Below are positions 33,992 to 43,953 of a DNA stretch of 52,703 nucleotides, piece after piece; position 1 is the stretch's first letter, and the number at the start of each line of letters is the position of its first letter. This DNA is from Nitrospira sp. (GTDB lineage Bacteria; Nitrospirota; Nitrospiria; Nitrospirales; Nitrospiraceae). A program made the translations under genes and the position numbers. The stretch lies in contig JAOUMR010000014.1 of assembly GCA_029881435.1 (NCBI GenBank), forward strand, positions 1-52,703, given 5' to 3'. The notes below the pieces were generated by a model. That model worked only from the letters and a program-made list of their open reading frames with translations, was not told the DNA's origin and made no database searches.

Positions 33992-34996
33992 TTACCGGTC
34001 GCGGGTAATCATGTAATCAGCAGCGACCGTTAATGCACGCCGCGGCGTACTATCGTCGAAGCGATCGAGTTCATGCTTGGCGGCGGCGATATAGGCCCGA
34101 GCCCGATCCATGGCATACGTGATCGACCCAAACTCGCTCATGAGGAACAGAATGCGTTCCAAATCGGTGGTGCTGAGCGTCCGAGTTTCCATGCGATCTT
34201 TGATCATCTGACGGTCCTGCTCCGAACAATGCTGTAGGAGATGGAGCAGCGGCAGCGTGGCCTTGCCTTGCCGGAGGTCTTGTCCGATTGTTTTTCCCAG
34301 CGATTCGCCGTTCGCGATGTAGTCTAAGGTATCGTCGGCCACCTGGAATGCAATGCCGAGATATTGCCCAAAGCGGAACAACGCCTGCTGCTGAGTCTCA
34401 GTCGCCTCGGCTAGAATCGCGCCCATCTGGCAGGCAGCGGCGATCAGTCCGGCGGTTTTGTGTTCGACGATTTTGATGTAATCGATTTCCGGCATCGCGG
34501 GATTCCCGTTGTAGTGCAGCTGAAGGACTTCACCCTCGGCCATTTTTTTACAGGCCCCGGCGATCACCTCGTTGATGTCCTGACTGTGAAACTCGACGAC
34601 ATTACACATGGCCTTCGTATAGAGAAAATCGCCGACTAAAATGCTGATCTGGTTTCCCCACACCTTTCGAGCGGTTCTTCTCCCTCTCCGTAGATCGGCT
34701 TCGTCCACGACGTCGTCATGTAGGAGGGTGGCGGTGTGGATGTATTCCACGATGCTGCCGAGCTGATAATGTTCGGTACCGGGGTATCCGCAGAGGCGGG
34801 CCGACAAGAGCAACAATAACGGCCTCACGCGCTTGCCGCCACCGCTCAGGATGTGGGCGGCAACGGTATTGACCAGGGTGACACTGGAGTCAAGGTTCTT
34901 TCGGACGCGGTCCTCCAGTCCGTCTAGCTCACCACGGTAGGCGTCCCACACGTCAGACATGCTCTGTGGAGTTGCGATGACTGGACCTTGCGTCAT
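33992..34996 (-). CDS. Polyprenyl diphosphate synthase
   Basis: A 334-residue trans-prenyltransferase. The first aspartate-rich motif is HDDVVDEADLRRGRRTA with D94, D95 and D98; the second is VADDTLDYIA. GGGKRVRPLLLLLSARL is the substrate-binding region. Such enzymes elongate farnesyl diphosphate to C35-C45 chains for quinones, the membrane electron carriers. The residues before the first motif (ATLL) have no bulky aromatic block, which fits a long product. The ATG at 34996 gives a 12-residue extension over an ATG at 34960; neither has a strong ribosome-binding site. Confidence 0.9.
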   Translation of the reverse strand: MTQGPVIATPQSMSDVWDAYRGELDGLEDRVRKNLDSSVTLVNTVAAHILSGGGKRVRPLLLLLSARLCGYPGTEHYQLGSIVEYIHTATLLHDDVVDEADLRRGRRTARKVWGNQISILVGDFLYTKAMCNVVEFHSQDINEVIAGACKKMAEGEVLQLHYNGNPAMPEIDYIKIVEHKTAGLIAAACQMGAILAEATETQQQALFRFGQYLGIAFQVADDTLDYIANGESLGKTIGQDLRQGKATLPLLHLLQHCSEQDRQMIKDRMETRTLSTTDLERILFLMSEFGSITYAMDRARAYIAAAKHELDRFDDSTPRRALTVAADYMITRDR

Positions 34997-35217
34997 GCGG
35001 CGGATGGTATGGCAGCCGGGGAAATAAAGTCAAGCAAATGAAAGGGGTATAGGCCCATTGTCACCTTGACAGAGGAATAACCCTTCCAGTAAGTTCCGAG
35101 CGTGGTAATCGGCTGAGGATCAGCCTGCAGACTATGGGGTTAATCCGCCCCAGGCCTCTTGCTCGCGCTTAACTCCATCCGATAGGGAAAGCCTCAATAT
35201 TTTAATGAGATAGGCAG

Positions 35218-38200
35218 ATGAATACTCCCGGTTTCCCCAGTCAACAAGGGCTCTATGATCCACGGCACGAGAAAGATTCGTGCGGGGTCGGTTTTGTCGT
35301 CAATATTAAAGGGAAGAAGTCCCATGGTATCGTCCGTCAAGGACTTCAAGTATTGGAGAACCTGACCCATCGCGGGGCGCAGGGCTCCGATCCCTGTACG
35401 GGAGATGGAGCGGGGATTCTTTTGCAGGTGCCGCACACCTTTTTCAAGCGGGTTGCAGGGGATATTGGTGTGTCATTGCCGGAGCTCGGCGAGTATGGGG
35501 TTGGGCAGTTGTTTCTGCCGCCGAATGCGGAGTCCCGACGACTGTGCGAAAAGTTGTTTGCCGACACCATCGGCGAGGAAGGTCTACGGCTGCTGGGGTG
35601 GCGCGATGTGCCGGTCAAAAGCGACAGCATCGGCGTGCAAGCGCGAAAGACTGAGCCGTTCATGCGGCAAATTTTCATCGCGCGGGACGCGCTCAACGAA
35701 GCGCAGTTCGAACGAAAACTGTACGTGATCCGAAAGCGGGTAGAAAAAGCCGTTGCCGAGTCGGCCATTCAGGGGCGCGAACATTTTTACGTATCCAGTT
35801 TATCGGCCTATACGATCGTCTATAAAGGCTTGCTTCTACCGCATCAAATGGCCGCCTATTACCAAGATCTCACCGATGAACGGATGGTGAGCGCGCTGGC
35901 GCTGGTGCACTCTCGCTTCAGTACGAACACCTTCCCGACCTGGCCGTTGGCACACCCCTATCGGTATGTCTGTCACAACGGAGAGATCAATACCCTGAAG
36001 GGGAACGTCAACTGGATGAAGGCTCGTCAGGGCCGCCTGCATTCCGATCTGTTCGGCAAGGATATGGAGAAATTGTTCCCGATCGTGACCGAGGATCAAA
36101 GCGACTCGGCATGCCTGGATAATACCCTCGAATTTCTTCTGCTCGGGGGCCGGTCACTTCCGCATGCCATGATGATGTTGATTCCCGAGCCATGGGTGGC
36201 GAATTCGCACATGGATCTGGATCGTCGAGGCTTTTACCAGTATCACGCGGCGATGATGGAACCGTGGGATGGTCCAGCCGCCGTCTGTTTTACTGATGGC
36301 AAGATGATCGGGGCGACCTTGGATCGTAACGGACTTCGTCCGTGCCGCTATCAGGTGATGTCAGATGAGACGGTCGTTCTGGCGTCTGAAGCGGGCGTGT
36401 TACCGGTCCCAGCTAAGGAGATCCGGATGAAGGGCCGGCTCATGCCCGGACGGATGTTTCTCGTCGATACTGTCCAAGGCCGGATCATCGACGATGAAGA
36501 GATCAAGGCCGGCATTACCAAGCGGAAACCGTACCGCAGCTGGGTGACGCAATACGGAGTCTCACTTGACGAACTGCCGGAACCCTTGAATGTCCCGCAG
36601 CCGGATCATCCGACGATCAGGCAGCGCCAGCAGGCCTTCGGCTACACGGTGGAAGAGCTCAAGATGGTTGTCACGCCGATGATCGTCAATGGTGAGGAGC
36701 CCATTTCCTCGATGGGTACGGATACCCCGTTGGCGGTGTTGTCTGATCGACCACAACTCTTGTTTAAGTACTTCAAACAGCTGTTTGCTCAGGTCACCAA
36801 TCCGCCGATCGATCCGATTCGCGAGCAGCTCGTGATGTCGCTTGTCACGAACATTGGGCCGAAACCCAATCTGATGGACGAGTCGCCGGAATCGTGCCGC
36901 CGGATCAAGGTACAGCAACCGATTTTGACCAATGCGGATCTTCAAAAGATCCGTGGGATTTCCGATCCACATTTCAAGAGCAAGACCTTGCGCATGCTGT
37001 TCCGTGTGGCTGAAGGAGCCGACGGCCTCGGGGCCGCGGTCGATGGGCTGTGCCGAGAGGCGTCGCTCGCGATTAAGGAAGGGTACAAGTTTTTAATTCT
37101 GAGCGATCGTGGAGTGGGGGAAGATTGGGCGCCGATTCCGAGCCTCCTTGGCATCTCGGCCGTGCATCATCATCTGGTGCGGGAATGCACGAGGACGGAA
37201 GTTGGATTGATCGTTGAAACTGGGGAACCGCGTGATGTCCACCAGTTTGCCTGCTTGATCGGCTACGGTGCCGGGACGATCAATCCCTACCTTGTCTTCG
37301 AAACGCTTGTTGACATGGAACGTGATGGCTACCTTCCTGAAGGACTCGATGCGCAAACAGCGGAGAGCAAGTTTATTAAGGCCATCAACAAAGGCCTGCT
37401 CAAGATCTTTTCAAAGATGGGTATCTCGACCGTACAATCCTACTGTGGGGCGCAAATTTTCGAAGCCATCGGATTGAATCACGAGCTCATCGATCGATAC
37501 TTTACCGGGACGGCGTCGCGTGTCGAAGGGGTTGGAATTCGCGAGATTGGCGAGGAAACCTTGCGCCGGCATCGGATGGCCTACGAACCGGCTGCGATTC
37601 GCCAACTTGAGTTCGGTGGGGAAGTCCACTACCGTATTCAGGGCGAACATCACAATTGGAACCCAGACACGATCTATAAACTGCAACATGCCAGCCGTGC
37701 GAACGACGCGAAGACCTACGCGGAATTCGCCCAACTCGTCAACGATGAGAGTCAACGGCGCTCGAACTTGCGCGGATTACTCGAGTTCAAGTTCACGTCT
37801 CAGCCGATTCCCATCGAAGAGGTGGAACCGGCCAAAGAAATTGTCAAGCGTTTCAATACGGGCGCGATGTCGTTCGGATCAATCAGTAAAGAAGCGCATG
37901 AGACGCTGGCGATTGCCATGAATCGACTCGGCGGCAAGAGCAACACCGGGGAAGGCGGGGAAGATCCTGAGCGCTTCAAGCCCATGCCGAACGGCGACTC
38001 GAAGAACAGCTATATCAAGCAAGTTGCGTCGGCCCGATTCGGCGTGACCGCGCATTACCTGGTCAATGCGCGCGAATTGCAGATCAAGATGGCGCAGGGC
38101 GCGAAACCGGGCGAGGGAGGGCAGTTGCCGGGGCACAAGGTCGACGAACAGATCGCGCGCTTCCGATATTCCACGCCGGGCGTACAGCTGATTTCGCCCC

Positions 38201-39735
38201 CGCCGCATCACGACATTTACTCCATCGAAGACCTGGCGCAGTTGATCTTTGACCTGAAGAACTCCAATCCGGAAGCCGGCGTCTCGGTCAAGCTCGTGGC
38301 GGAAGTCGGCGTCGGCACGGTTGCAGCCGGTGTCGCAAAAGCGCACGCGGACAAGGTGCTGATCAGTGGGGATTCAGGCGGGACCGGAGCGTCCCCCTTG
38401 TCGTCGATCAAGTACGCCGGTATTCCCTGGGAGTTGGGGTTGGCGGAAACTCACCAAACCTTGGTGCTGAATGATCTGCGCGGGCGTATTCGGGTTGAAA
38501 CGGATGGACAGATGAAGACGGGCCGTGACGTGGTAATCGCCACATTGCTTGGTGCAGAGGAGTACGGGTTTGCGACGGCGCCACTCATCGTCGAGGGCTG
38601 CATCATGATGCGGAAGTGCCATCTCAATACCTGTCCGGTCGGCATCGCGACGCAAGATCCCGAGCTCCGGAAGAAATTTAACGGCAAGCCGGAACACATC
38701 GTCAACTACCTGTTTTTCGTCGCCGAGGAAGTCCGGCAACTCATGGCGAAGCTGGGGTTCAAGACGATCAACGAAATGGTTGGCCGTGTCGACATGCTCA
38801 AAATCACCAAGGCGGTCGATCACTGGAAGGCCAAGGGGTTGGATCTCTCACCGCTTTTGGCTGTACCCGACGTCGAGCCGAACGTGGCACGCTATTGCGT
38901 GCAGAAGCAGGACCATGGCCTTGATCACATTCTTGATAACGAACTGGTGAAACTCTGTCGCCCGGCGATTGAGAAGGGCGAAAAGGTGACCATCGAGTTA
39001 CCGATTCGCAATGTGAATCGGACGACGGGCACGGTTTTGTCAAGCAAGATTGCGAAACAATACGGTCTCGAAGGGCTTCCAGAGGATACGATCTCGATCA
39101 AGTTCAACGGATCGGCTGGGCAATCCTTTGGCGCGTTCCTCACACGTGGCGTCACACTGACGCTGGAAGGGGAGTCGAATGACTATATCGGCAAAGGGCT
39201 TTCCGGCGGAAAAATCATCGTGTATCCGCCGAAGGATGCGCTCTATGATCCAGCGGAAACCATTTTGATCGGCAATACCTCGCTCTATGGGGCGACGCAG
39301 GGCGAAGCGTACTTTTACGGCCGGGCTGGTGAGCGGTTTGCGGTTCGGAACAGCGGGGCACAAACCGTCGTGGAAGGGACGGGCGACCACGGGTGCGAAT
39401 ACATGACGGGTGGTGTGGTCGTGGTGCTCGGTAGAACGGGCCGTAACTTTGCGGCAGGCATGTCTGGCGGCGTGGCATTCGTGCTCGATGATCTGGGCAA
39501 GTTCGAAAGCCGCTGTAATACAGGTATGGTAGAATTGGAGGCAGTCGTGACGAAGGACGATAAGCAACTTCTCCATGATCTGATCACGAAACACTTCATG
39601 TATACCGGGAGTCGGAAAGCGAAGCAGATCCTCGATACCTTTGAGGCCACCGCGCCAAAATTTGTGAAGGTGATGCCGGTCGATTACAAGCGTGTTCTGG
39701 AAGAACGGAAACGCAAAGCGAGTGCGGTGCACTAA
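35218..39735 (+). CDS. gltB: Glutamate synthase large subunit
   Basis: A 1505-residue protein with full domain order. A short propeptide precedes Cys22 of CGVGFVV, the N-terminal nucleophile of the glutaminase domain. The central and FMN domains follow, with [20 protein letters not shown] and [15 protein letters not shown]. The 3Fe-4S cysteines are C1128, C1134 and C1139 ([15 protein letters not shown]). The C-terminal GXGXG beta-helix closes the protein. It transfers the glutamine amide to 2-oxoglutarate. Pairing with GltD 119 bases downstream indicates the NAD(P)H-dependent bacterial enzyme. Ammonia assimilation is its role. Confidence 0.97.
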   Translation: MNTPGFPSQQGLYDPRHEKDSCGVGFVVNIKGKKSHGIVRQGLQVLENLTHRGAQGSDPCTGDGAGILLQVPHTFFKRVAGDIGVSLPELGEYGVGQLFLPPNAESRRLCEKLFADTIGEEGLRLLGWRDVPVKSDSIGVQARKTEPFMRQIFIARDALNEAQFERKLYVIRKRVEKAVAESAIQGREHFYVSSLSAYTIVYKGLLLPHQMAAYYQDLTDERMVSALALVHSRFSTNTFPTWPLAHPYRYVCHNGEINTLKGNVNWMKARQGRLHSDLFGKDMEKLFPIVTEDQSDSACLDNTLEFLLLGGRSLPHAMMMLIPEPWVANSHMDLDRRGFYQYHAAMMEPWDGPAAVCFTDGKMIGATLDRNGLRPCRYQVMSDETVVLASEAGVLPVPAKEIRMKGRLMPGRMFLVDTVQGRIIDDEEIKAGITKRKPYRSWVTQYGVSLDELPEPLNVPQPDHPTIRQRQQAFGYTVEELKMVVTPMIVNGEEPISSMGTDTPLAVLSDRPQLLFKYFKQLFAQVTNPPIDPIREQLVMSLVTNIGPKPNLMDESPESCRRIKVQQPILTNADLQKIRGISDPHFKSKTLRMLFRVAEGADGLGAAVDGLCREASLAIKEGYKFLILSDRGVGEDWAPIPSLLGISAVHHHLVRECTRTEVGLIVETGEPRDVHQFACLIGYGAGTINPYLVFETLVDMERDGYLPEGLDAQTAESKFIKAINKGLLKIFSKMGISTVQSYCGAQIFEAIGLNHELIDRYFTGTASRVEGVGIREIGEETLRRHRMAYEPAAIRQLEFGGEVHYRIQGEHHNWNPDTIYKLQHASRANDAKTYAEFAQLVNDESQRRSNLRGLLEFKFTSQPIPIEEVEPAKEIVKRFNTGAMSFGSISKEAHETLAIAMNRLGGKSNTGEGGEDPERFKPMPNGDSKNSYIKQVASARFGVTAHYLVNARELQIKMAQGAKPGEGGQLPGHKVDEQIARFRYSTPGVQLISPPPHHDIYSIEDLAQLIFDLKNSNPEAGVSVKLVAEVGVGTVAAGVAKAHADKVLISGDSGGTGASPLSSIKYAGIPWELGLAETHQTLVLNDLRGRIRVETDGQMKTGRDVVIATLLGAEEYGFATAPLIVEGCIMMRKCHLNTCPVGIATQDPELRKKFNGKPEHIVNYLFFVAEEVRQLMAKLGFKTINEMVGRVDMLKITKAVDHWKAKGLDLSPLLAVPDVEPNVARYCVQKQDHGLDHILDNELVKLCRPAIEKGEKVTIELPIRNVNRTTGTVLSSKIAKQYGLEGLPEDTISIKFNGSAGQSFGAFLTRGVTLTLEGESNDYIGKGLSGGKIIVYPPKDALYDPAETILIGNTSLYGATQGEAYFYGRAGERFAVRNSGAQTVVEGTGDHGCEYMTGGVVVVLGRTGRNFAAGMSGGVAFVLDDLGKFESRCNTGMVELEAVVTKDDKQLLHDLITKHFMYTGSRKAKQILDTFEATAPKFVKVMPVDYKRVLEERKRKASAVH

Positions 39736-39757
39736 TGGGTGATCCGACCAGGGTAAG

Positions 39758-39777
39758 GCGCACGTCTCGGCGTGCGC
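39758..39777 (+). other. Hairpin between gltB and gltD
   Basis: GCGCACG (39758-39764) and CGTGCGC (39771-39777) form a perfect 7-bp GC-rich stem with a 6-base loop, 22 bases after the gltB stop. No T-tract follows, so a role in mRNA processing or partial termination is more likely than a full stop. Confidence 0.4.
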
Positions 39778-39854
39778 AGGGTTGGGCGGGTGAGATTGAG
39801 GGTTTCCTAGTCAACAGCTAAATAGTGATTTGAGGGAGAGAAAATTAAGTAGCC

Positions 39855-41288
39855 ATGGGAGACCCGAAAGGTTTTCTGAAATACGCCCGCGAGGGCCCGA
39901 AACGCAAGCCGATCGAGTTGCGTGTGCTCGATTGGAAGGAGATGTATGAGCCCATCTCGGAGGAGAAGCTCAAGACCCAGGGCGCACGCTGCATGGATTG
40001 CGGCGTGCCCTTTTGCCAAGGCAGCACTGGTTGTCCCGTGGTCAATCTCATCCCAGAGTGGAACGATCTTGTGTACCGCGGCCGCTGGAAAGATGCCCTC
40101 AAAGCCCTGCATACAACGAATAATTTTCCCGAGTTCACAGGGCGACTCTGTCCGGCCCCCTGTGAAGGAGCCTGTGTGCTCGGAATCAATGAAGATCCGG
40201 TCTCCATCCGCATCCTCGAATGGAACATCGTCGATCGCGGGTTCAACGATGGACTCGTGACCCCGATCTTGCCGGTCATCAAGACCGGGAAGACGGTTGC
40301 GATCGTCGGTTCCGGTCCGGCTGGGCTTGCCGCTGCGCAACAGCTGGCTCGCGCCGGCCATGACGTGACGCTCTTCGAAAAATCAGATCGAATCGGCGGT
40401 CTACTGCGCTACGGCATCCCCGACTTCAAAATGGAGAAATGGGTCATCGACCGACGATTGGAACAAATGAAGGTCGAGGGAGTGAAGTTCCAAACCGGCG
40501 TCACAGTTGGGAAGGACATCACCAGTGAGCAATTACGCAAGCAGTTCGATGCGGTGGGGTTGACACTCGGTGCCGAACAGCCGCGTGAGCTACCGATCCC
40601 TGGGCGTGAGCTCAAGGGTGTGCATCTTGCCATGGAATATCTGACTCAACAAAACAAGCGCACCGCCGGCATTTCGGTGACCGATGAGCCGATCACCGCA
40701 AAGGGCAAGCGGGTGGTCATCATCGGCGGTGGCGATACTGGGTCCGACTGCCTCGGCACCGCGCACCGTCAAGGTTGTGTCGAAACACATCAATTTGAAT
40801 TGTTGCCGGAACCGCCCCTGCAGCGGGCCGGCTCCACCCCCTGGCCGCTCTGGCCAATGCAACTGCGCACTTCCCACGCTCATGAGGAAGGCTGTGATCG
40901 GCAATGGAGTGTGTCGACGACCAAGTTCTCCAGTCATAATGGCCATGTCACCAAGCTCCATGCACAGCGCGTGAAGTTTGAGAGTGGGAAATTCACACCT
41001 GTTCCTGGAACTGAGTTTGAGATGAATGCCGATCTAGTGCTGCTCGCCATGGGGTTTACCGGTCCGATCAAGATCGGTCTACTCGACGACCTGGGTGTGA
41101 AGTATGACCAGCGTGGAGTCGTGGTAGTCGACCAGAACTTCATGACCAATCTCGACGGCGTCTTCGCCGGCGGCGATACCAAACGCGGCGCGTCGCTCAT
41201 CGTCTGGGCCATCGCCGAAGGCCGAAAGATGGCGGCGGGGATCAATCAGTATCTGCATGCCGGCAAGTCGGCGAAGAACGGTCGTTGA
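39855..41288 (+). CDS. gltD: Glutamate synthase small subunit
   Basis: A 477-residue protein. It has N-terminal 4Fe-4S cysteines (CMDCGVPFCQGSTGCP and CPAPCEGACV), an FAD-binding GxGxxG (VAIVGSGPAGLAAAQQLARA), an NAD(P)H-binding GGGDTGSDCLGTAHRQG and the C-terminal FAGGDTKRGASLIVWAI. It passes electrons from NAD(P)H to the large subunit. The ATG at 39855 gives the usual MGDPKGFLKY start; GAGGGAG is about 20 bases away, so initiation may be weak. The stop codon lies at the edge of a degraded palindromic repeat. Confidence 0.96.
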   Translation: MGDPKGFLKYAREGPKRKPIELRVLDWKEMYEPISEEKLKTQGARCMDCGVPFCQGSTGCPVVNLIPEWNDLVYRGRWKDALKALHTTNNFPEFTGRLCPAPCEGACVLGINEDPVSIRILEWNIVDRGFNDGLVTPILPVIKTGKTVAIVGSGPAGLAAAQQLARAGHDVTLFEKSDRIGGLLRYGIPDFKMEKWVIDRRLEQMKVEGVKFQTGVTVGKDITSEQLRKQFDAVGLTLGAEQPRELPIPGRELKGVHLAMEYLTQQNKRTAGISVTDEPITAKGKRVVIIGGGDTGSDCLGTAHRQGCVETHQFELLPEPPLQRAGSTPWPLWPMQLRTSHAHEEGCDRQWSVSTTKFSSHNGHVTKLHAQRVKFESGKFTPVPGTEFEMNADLVLLAMGFTGPIKIGLLDDLGVKYDQRGVVVVDQNFMTNLDGVFAGGDTKRGASLIVWAIAEGRKMAAGINQYLHAGKSAKNGR

Positions 41289-41340
41289 AAAGACCTTCAA
41301 CTGAGTTCTCGCCTCGCTCAAGCTCCAACGTACCTAAAAC
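41284..41340 (-). repeat. Degenerate copy of the 51275 palindromic element
   Basis: The forward sequence resembles the reverse complement of the element at 51275-51396: GTTGAAAAGACC then GTTCTCGCCTCGCT, a short gap and CGTAC. Only one half is recognisable. It begins within the last codons of gltD and includes its stop codon. Confidence 0.5.
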
Positions 41341-41367
41341 AGCATGTCTCAGGCTTTTGCTTGGTGT

Positions 41368-41390
41368 AGCCTTATGGAAAGGCTGTTTTG
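41368..41390 (+). terminator. Probable gltBD terminator
   Basis: AGCCTT (41368-41373) and AAGGCT (41379-41384) form a 6-bp stem with a 5-base loop, followed directly by GTTTTG, about 80 bases after the gltD stop. The stem is short, so the call is moderate. Confidence 0.4.
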
Positions 41391-41612
41391 AGCGGCAAAT
41401 GCTCACCGCATCTTTCCCAATGCTCGATTTTAGAAAGTAGCCTGGCACTGCTTTTCGCAATTAACGGATTAGATGAAAGCGGTGGGTGTGCACGCTTCTT
41501 CGCCAATGCGAGACCGTTCGATAGATAGAAGCTGCGGGCTGGTTGAGGAAGAGCTTGCCGATATCTGTGGTTCTGCAGCAGCAGATAGAATGATTAGGCT
41601 GCTCTACACACC
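41391..41612. other. Gap before Sel1-like gene
   Basis: No supported gene or clear promoter pair in these 222 bases. It should hold the promoter of the gene at 41613. Confidence 0.35.
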
Positions 41613-42131
41613 ATGAGTAATTTACACGATCTTTATGACCGGTATCAGGCGGCTTGGCGCGCGTATCGCGATACATGCACTGTGGATGCGCAGAGCTGGC
41701 ATCGACCTGATGTTGCCGAGTTCACAGAGTTGCGGCGATTGCTTCTGCCGCATGCGGAGTCAGGCGATATAACTTCCCAATATGCACTCGCTACAATTCT
41801 CTGGATGGGGTTTTGTTGCGAGTCGGAGGAGCAGTTTGTCGCAGGTCATGCTGCTGCGATGGAGGAGGCGACGCGTTGGTGGCTTGCTGCAGCGAGGCAG
41901 GGATATTGGCCTGCACTCGACAATCTCGTCACTTCCGGTGTGGGCGCGGAGGCTAAGAGAACCAGCGAGGCGTGGAATCAGCTTGAGAAGGAACGGGGCG
42001 ATTTGGTCGGCTCATCGCATGGCATGACGGTCTACGGACCGGAGTTCGTCCAAGAGCTGAGCAGAAGATTATTTGGGCGGGTCATCAGAGACGAGGACGG
42101 ATTAAAAGTAGAAATGGAAAGAGGAATCTGA
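41613..42131 (+). CDS. Sel1-like (TPR-related) repeat protein
   Basis: A 172-residue soluble protein without signal peptide. The central part has the Sel1/TPR pattern of paired helices: HAESGDITSQYALATILWMG and then EATRWWLAAARQGYWPALDN, where AAARQGYWPA is typical of Sel1 units. Only about one and a half repeats are recognisable. Such proteins scaffold protein interactions. No ribosome-binding site of note precedes the ATG. It stands alone between gltBD and hcp, with a loose 8-bp inverted repeat after its stop (42135-42142 with 42168-42175). Confidence 0.6.
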   Translation: MSNLHDLYDRYQAAWRAYRDTCTVDAQSWHRPDVAEFTELRRLLLPHAESGDITSQYALATILWMGFCCESEEQFVAGHAAAMEEATRWWLAAARQGYWPALDNLVTSGVGAEAKRTSEAWNQLEKERGDLVGSSHGMTVYGPEFVQELSRRLFGRVIRDEDGLKVEMERGI

Positions 42132-42336
42132 GGTCCCATCTTATTAGTCAGGGACTATGGCCGAAACAAGATGGGCTGAGATTCCTTCTTTGATGAACAA
42201 TTCTGAATTTGCAGCGGAAAAGCCTCCAAGAACCATTGATTTTACTGGCTCCAGTTCACCTCGTTGACAGTGTTCCATCCAAGAACGTAGCCTGTCTCCC
42301 ATCCGACCACATTCAAAAGTTCATAGGAGGGCTGTT

Positions 42337-42825
42337 ATGGCGGCTGTTGATTATTTCCTCAAGATCGCCGGGATTGAGGGCGAGAGCAATGCGTTGATGC
42401 ACAAGGGAGACATCCAGCTGGATTCATGGTCTTTTGGAGGTACGCAAACCGGTGGCGAGCATTTCGCCGGCCATGGAGGAGTGGGAAAATTCTCGGCTCA
42501 AGATTTTAATTTCACGATGAAGCTCAGTAAGGCCTCACCGAAGCTCTTTCAAGCCTGTGCCACTGGTCAACATTTGAAGGACGCCACGCTCGTCGCGAGA
42601 AAGGCAGGCGAGGGCCAGCAGGAGTACTATCGGATCACGTTCAGCGACTGTTTGGTGTCCTCCTATCAACAGGGTGGTGCTGCCGGATCGGATCTCATTC
42701 CAACGGATCAGGCATCGCTGAGTTTCGGAAAGATTGAGATTGAGTACACGGAGCAGAGACCGGACGGGTCGCTCGGAGAGGTTGTCAAGGGTGGCTATGA
42801 CTTGAAACTAAATAAGTCTGTGTAG
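42337..42825 (+). CDS. hcp: Hcp-family protein (type VI secretion tube or effector)
   Basis: A 162-residue protein with TAGGAGG just upstream. VDYFLKIAGIEGESNAL, IQLDSWSFGGTQTGG and FNFTMKLSKASPKLFQACA follow the Hcp1 beta-barrel pattern, and SLSFGKIEIEYTEQ is the conserved end. Hcp hexamers build the inner tube of type VI secretion systems. No sheath, baseplate or membrane-complex gene is nearby, so this is an isolated gene. Such lone Hcp genes can serve a distant system or have another role. Confidence 0.9.
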   Translation: MAAVDYFLKIAGIEGESNALMHKGDIQLDSWSFGGTQTGGEHFAGHGGVGKFSAQDFNFTMKLSKASPKLFQACATGQHLKDATLVARKAGEGQQEYYRITFSDCLVSSYQQGGAAGSDLIPTDQASLSFGKIEIEYTEQRPDGSLGEVVKGGYDLKLNKSV

Positions 42826-42991
42826 GGGAGGCTGGTAATCCGATGTCCGACCATCACCATCGCTTGGGCTGGGATGATGAGGTAGCCGGATGTCGACTCG
42901 AATATGAGGATACATGGCGTTCGGGGAGTGAGGAAGCAGCAGAAGTGAGGTGCCAAGGACGTATTCAGGAAAAGTTCTAGGGAGAAGGCGC

Positions 42992-43357
42992 CTAGCCGGC
43001 AATTGCGCTGAGAGCCAGTTCGGTTTGAACAGGTTGGTTGGAAATGGCAGGAGCTTCACGACCTTCGATCAGATCACTGACTTGCTCACGGACTCCCTCT
43101 GCATAGCGAAGAAACTCAATACCAAACTGATTATCTTTGTGCCAGCGCACGACTGAGACTTCGACGGCAACCGGGGATTCCGTTTCAGGGGCTTCAATGT
43201 GGAGTGCGAGATAGCTGCCTGGCGCTAAAGGTATGGTGCTTTGCATTCGGCATCCCGTTGCAGAGAGATCGAAGAGGGTTCCGTCTCCGGCCCCGTTGTC
43301 CGTCTGGACGCTGGCGGAATACCGCACATACTTTCTTGGCCTACTCCGTAGCCGCAT
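42992..43357 (-). CDS. PilZ domain protein
   Basis: A 121-residue protein with CGGAGG upstream of the ATG. RSRPRKYVRYSASV carries basic residues where the RxxxR cyclic-di-GMP motif is expected (RKYVR), and DLSATGCRMQS is the second PilZ motif (D/NxSxxG). Strands with YLALHIEAP and VEVSVVRWHKDNQFGIEFL complete the barrel. Cyclic-di-GMP binding is likely. The C-terminal tail of about 25 residues is not part of the domain. It is divergent from the DUF5069 gene. A small hairpin (CCTGT/ACAGG at 43377-43391) lies in its leader. Confidence 0.85.
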   Translation of the reverse strand: MRLRSRPRKYVRYSASVQTDNGAGDGTLFDLSATGCRMQSTIPLAPGSYLALHIEAPETESPVAVEVSVVRWHKDNQFGIEFLRYAEGVREQVSDLIEGREAPAISNQPVQTELALSAIAG

Positions 43358-43504
43358 GCGTGCCTCCGTGCTAGTGCCTGTATCGGACAGGCTTCAAAAA
43401 ACTTAAAGGGGTGAGATGAAATTTCACTTCTCACGTTTTTCGCTAGACGTGACTGGTTCAGTTTTTGTATCGTTCGTACAACTCGCAGAGTGGAGGACTG
43501 ACCG

Positions 43505-43942
43505 ATGACTCGGCAAAATTTTCCCAGTAGTCCCAAGGTCCTCCTCGGCGGGATTGCTCACCTTGGACGCTTTATCGACAAGATCCGTTTACGCCACGAT
43601 GGACAGATTCAGGACTACAACTACGTTACTGTGGGGTTCGACAAATATCTCGTCGATTTCCTCGGCATCGATGCGAAGGCATTCGAACAGCGGGTCTTGG
43701 CCGGTGGGACCGATGAAGAACTACTTGCCTGGGTGAAGGCTAACGGCCGCATGCCGTCCGATGAAGAGATTGTAGAGTGGAGCAAGGATCTTCTCGCCTC
43801 CGGCCCGAAGGATGAGGCGGCTCGCCAGCGGTTCCAAGGCCGACTTGAAGAAGTCGCGACCAATCGCGGCGTGCCGGTCAGTTCCCTTCCTCCGGTGACC
43901 ACCTGGGTGGATGTCATCGAGCTTGACGAAGAGCGCATGTAG
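43505..43942 (+). CDS. DUF5069 family protein
   Basis: A 145-residue protein of the DUF5069 type: the N-terminus has LLGGIAHLGRFIDKIRLRHD, then QDYNYVTVGFDKYLVDFLGI and DEELLAWVKANGRMPSDEEI. The family is found in diverse bacteria, and no reaction is known. The His/Arg/Asp pattern near the start could be a small active site. The region upstream contains TTGTA/TACAA inverted arms at 43465-43481. It is 11 bases upstream of the next gene, suggesting co-transcription. Confidence 0.8.
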   Translation: MTRQNFPSSPKVLLGGIAHLGRFIDKIRLRHDGQIQDYNYVTVGFDKYLVDFLGIDAKAFEQRVLAGGTDEELLAWVKANGRMPSDEEIVEWSKDLLASGPKDEAARQRFQGRLEEVATNRGVPVSSLPPVTTWVDVIELDEERM

Positions 43943-43953
43943 TAGCATGAGAC

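Noticed and set aside
35066-35094. Possible gltB promoter with TTGACA at 35066
   Set aside because: The -35 is perfect, but no acceptable -10 box lies at 16-18 bases.
41442-41457. TGGCAC stretch as another sigma54 promoter
   Set aside because: The -12 GC does not fall at the required ten-base spacing.
42264-42292. TTGACA upstream of hcp as a promoter
   Set aside because: No -10-like sequence is found at the right distance.
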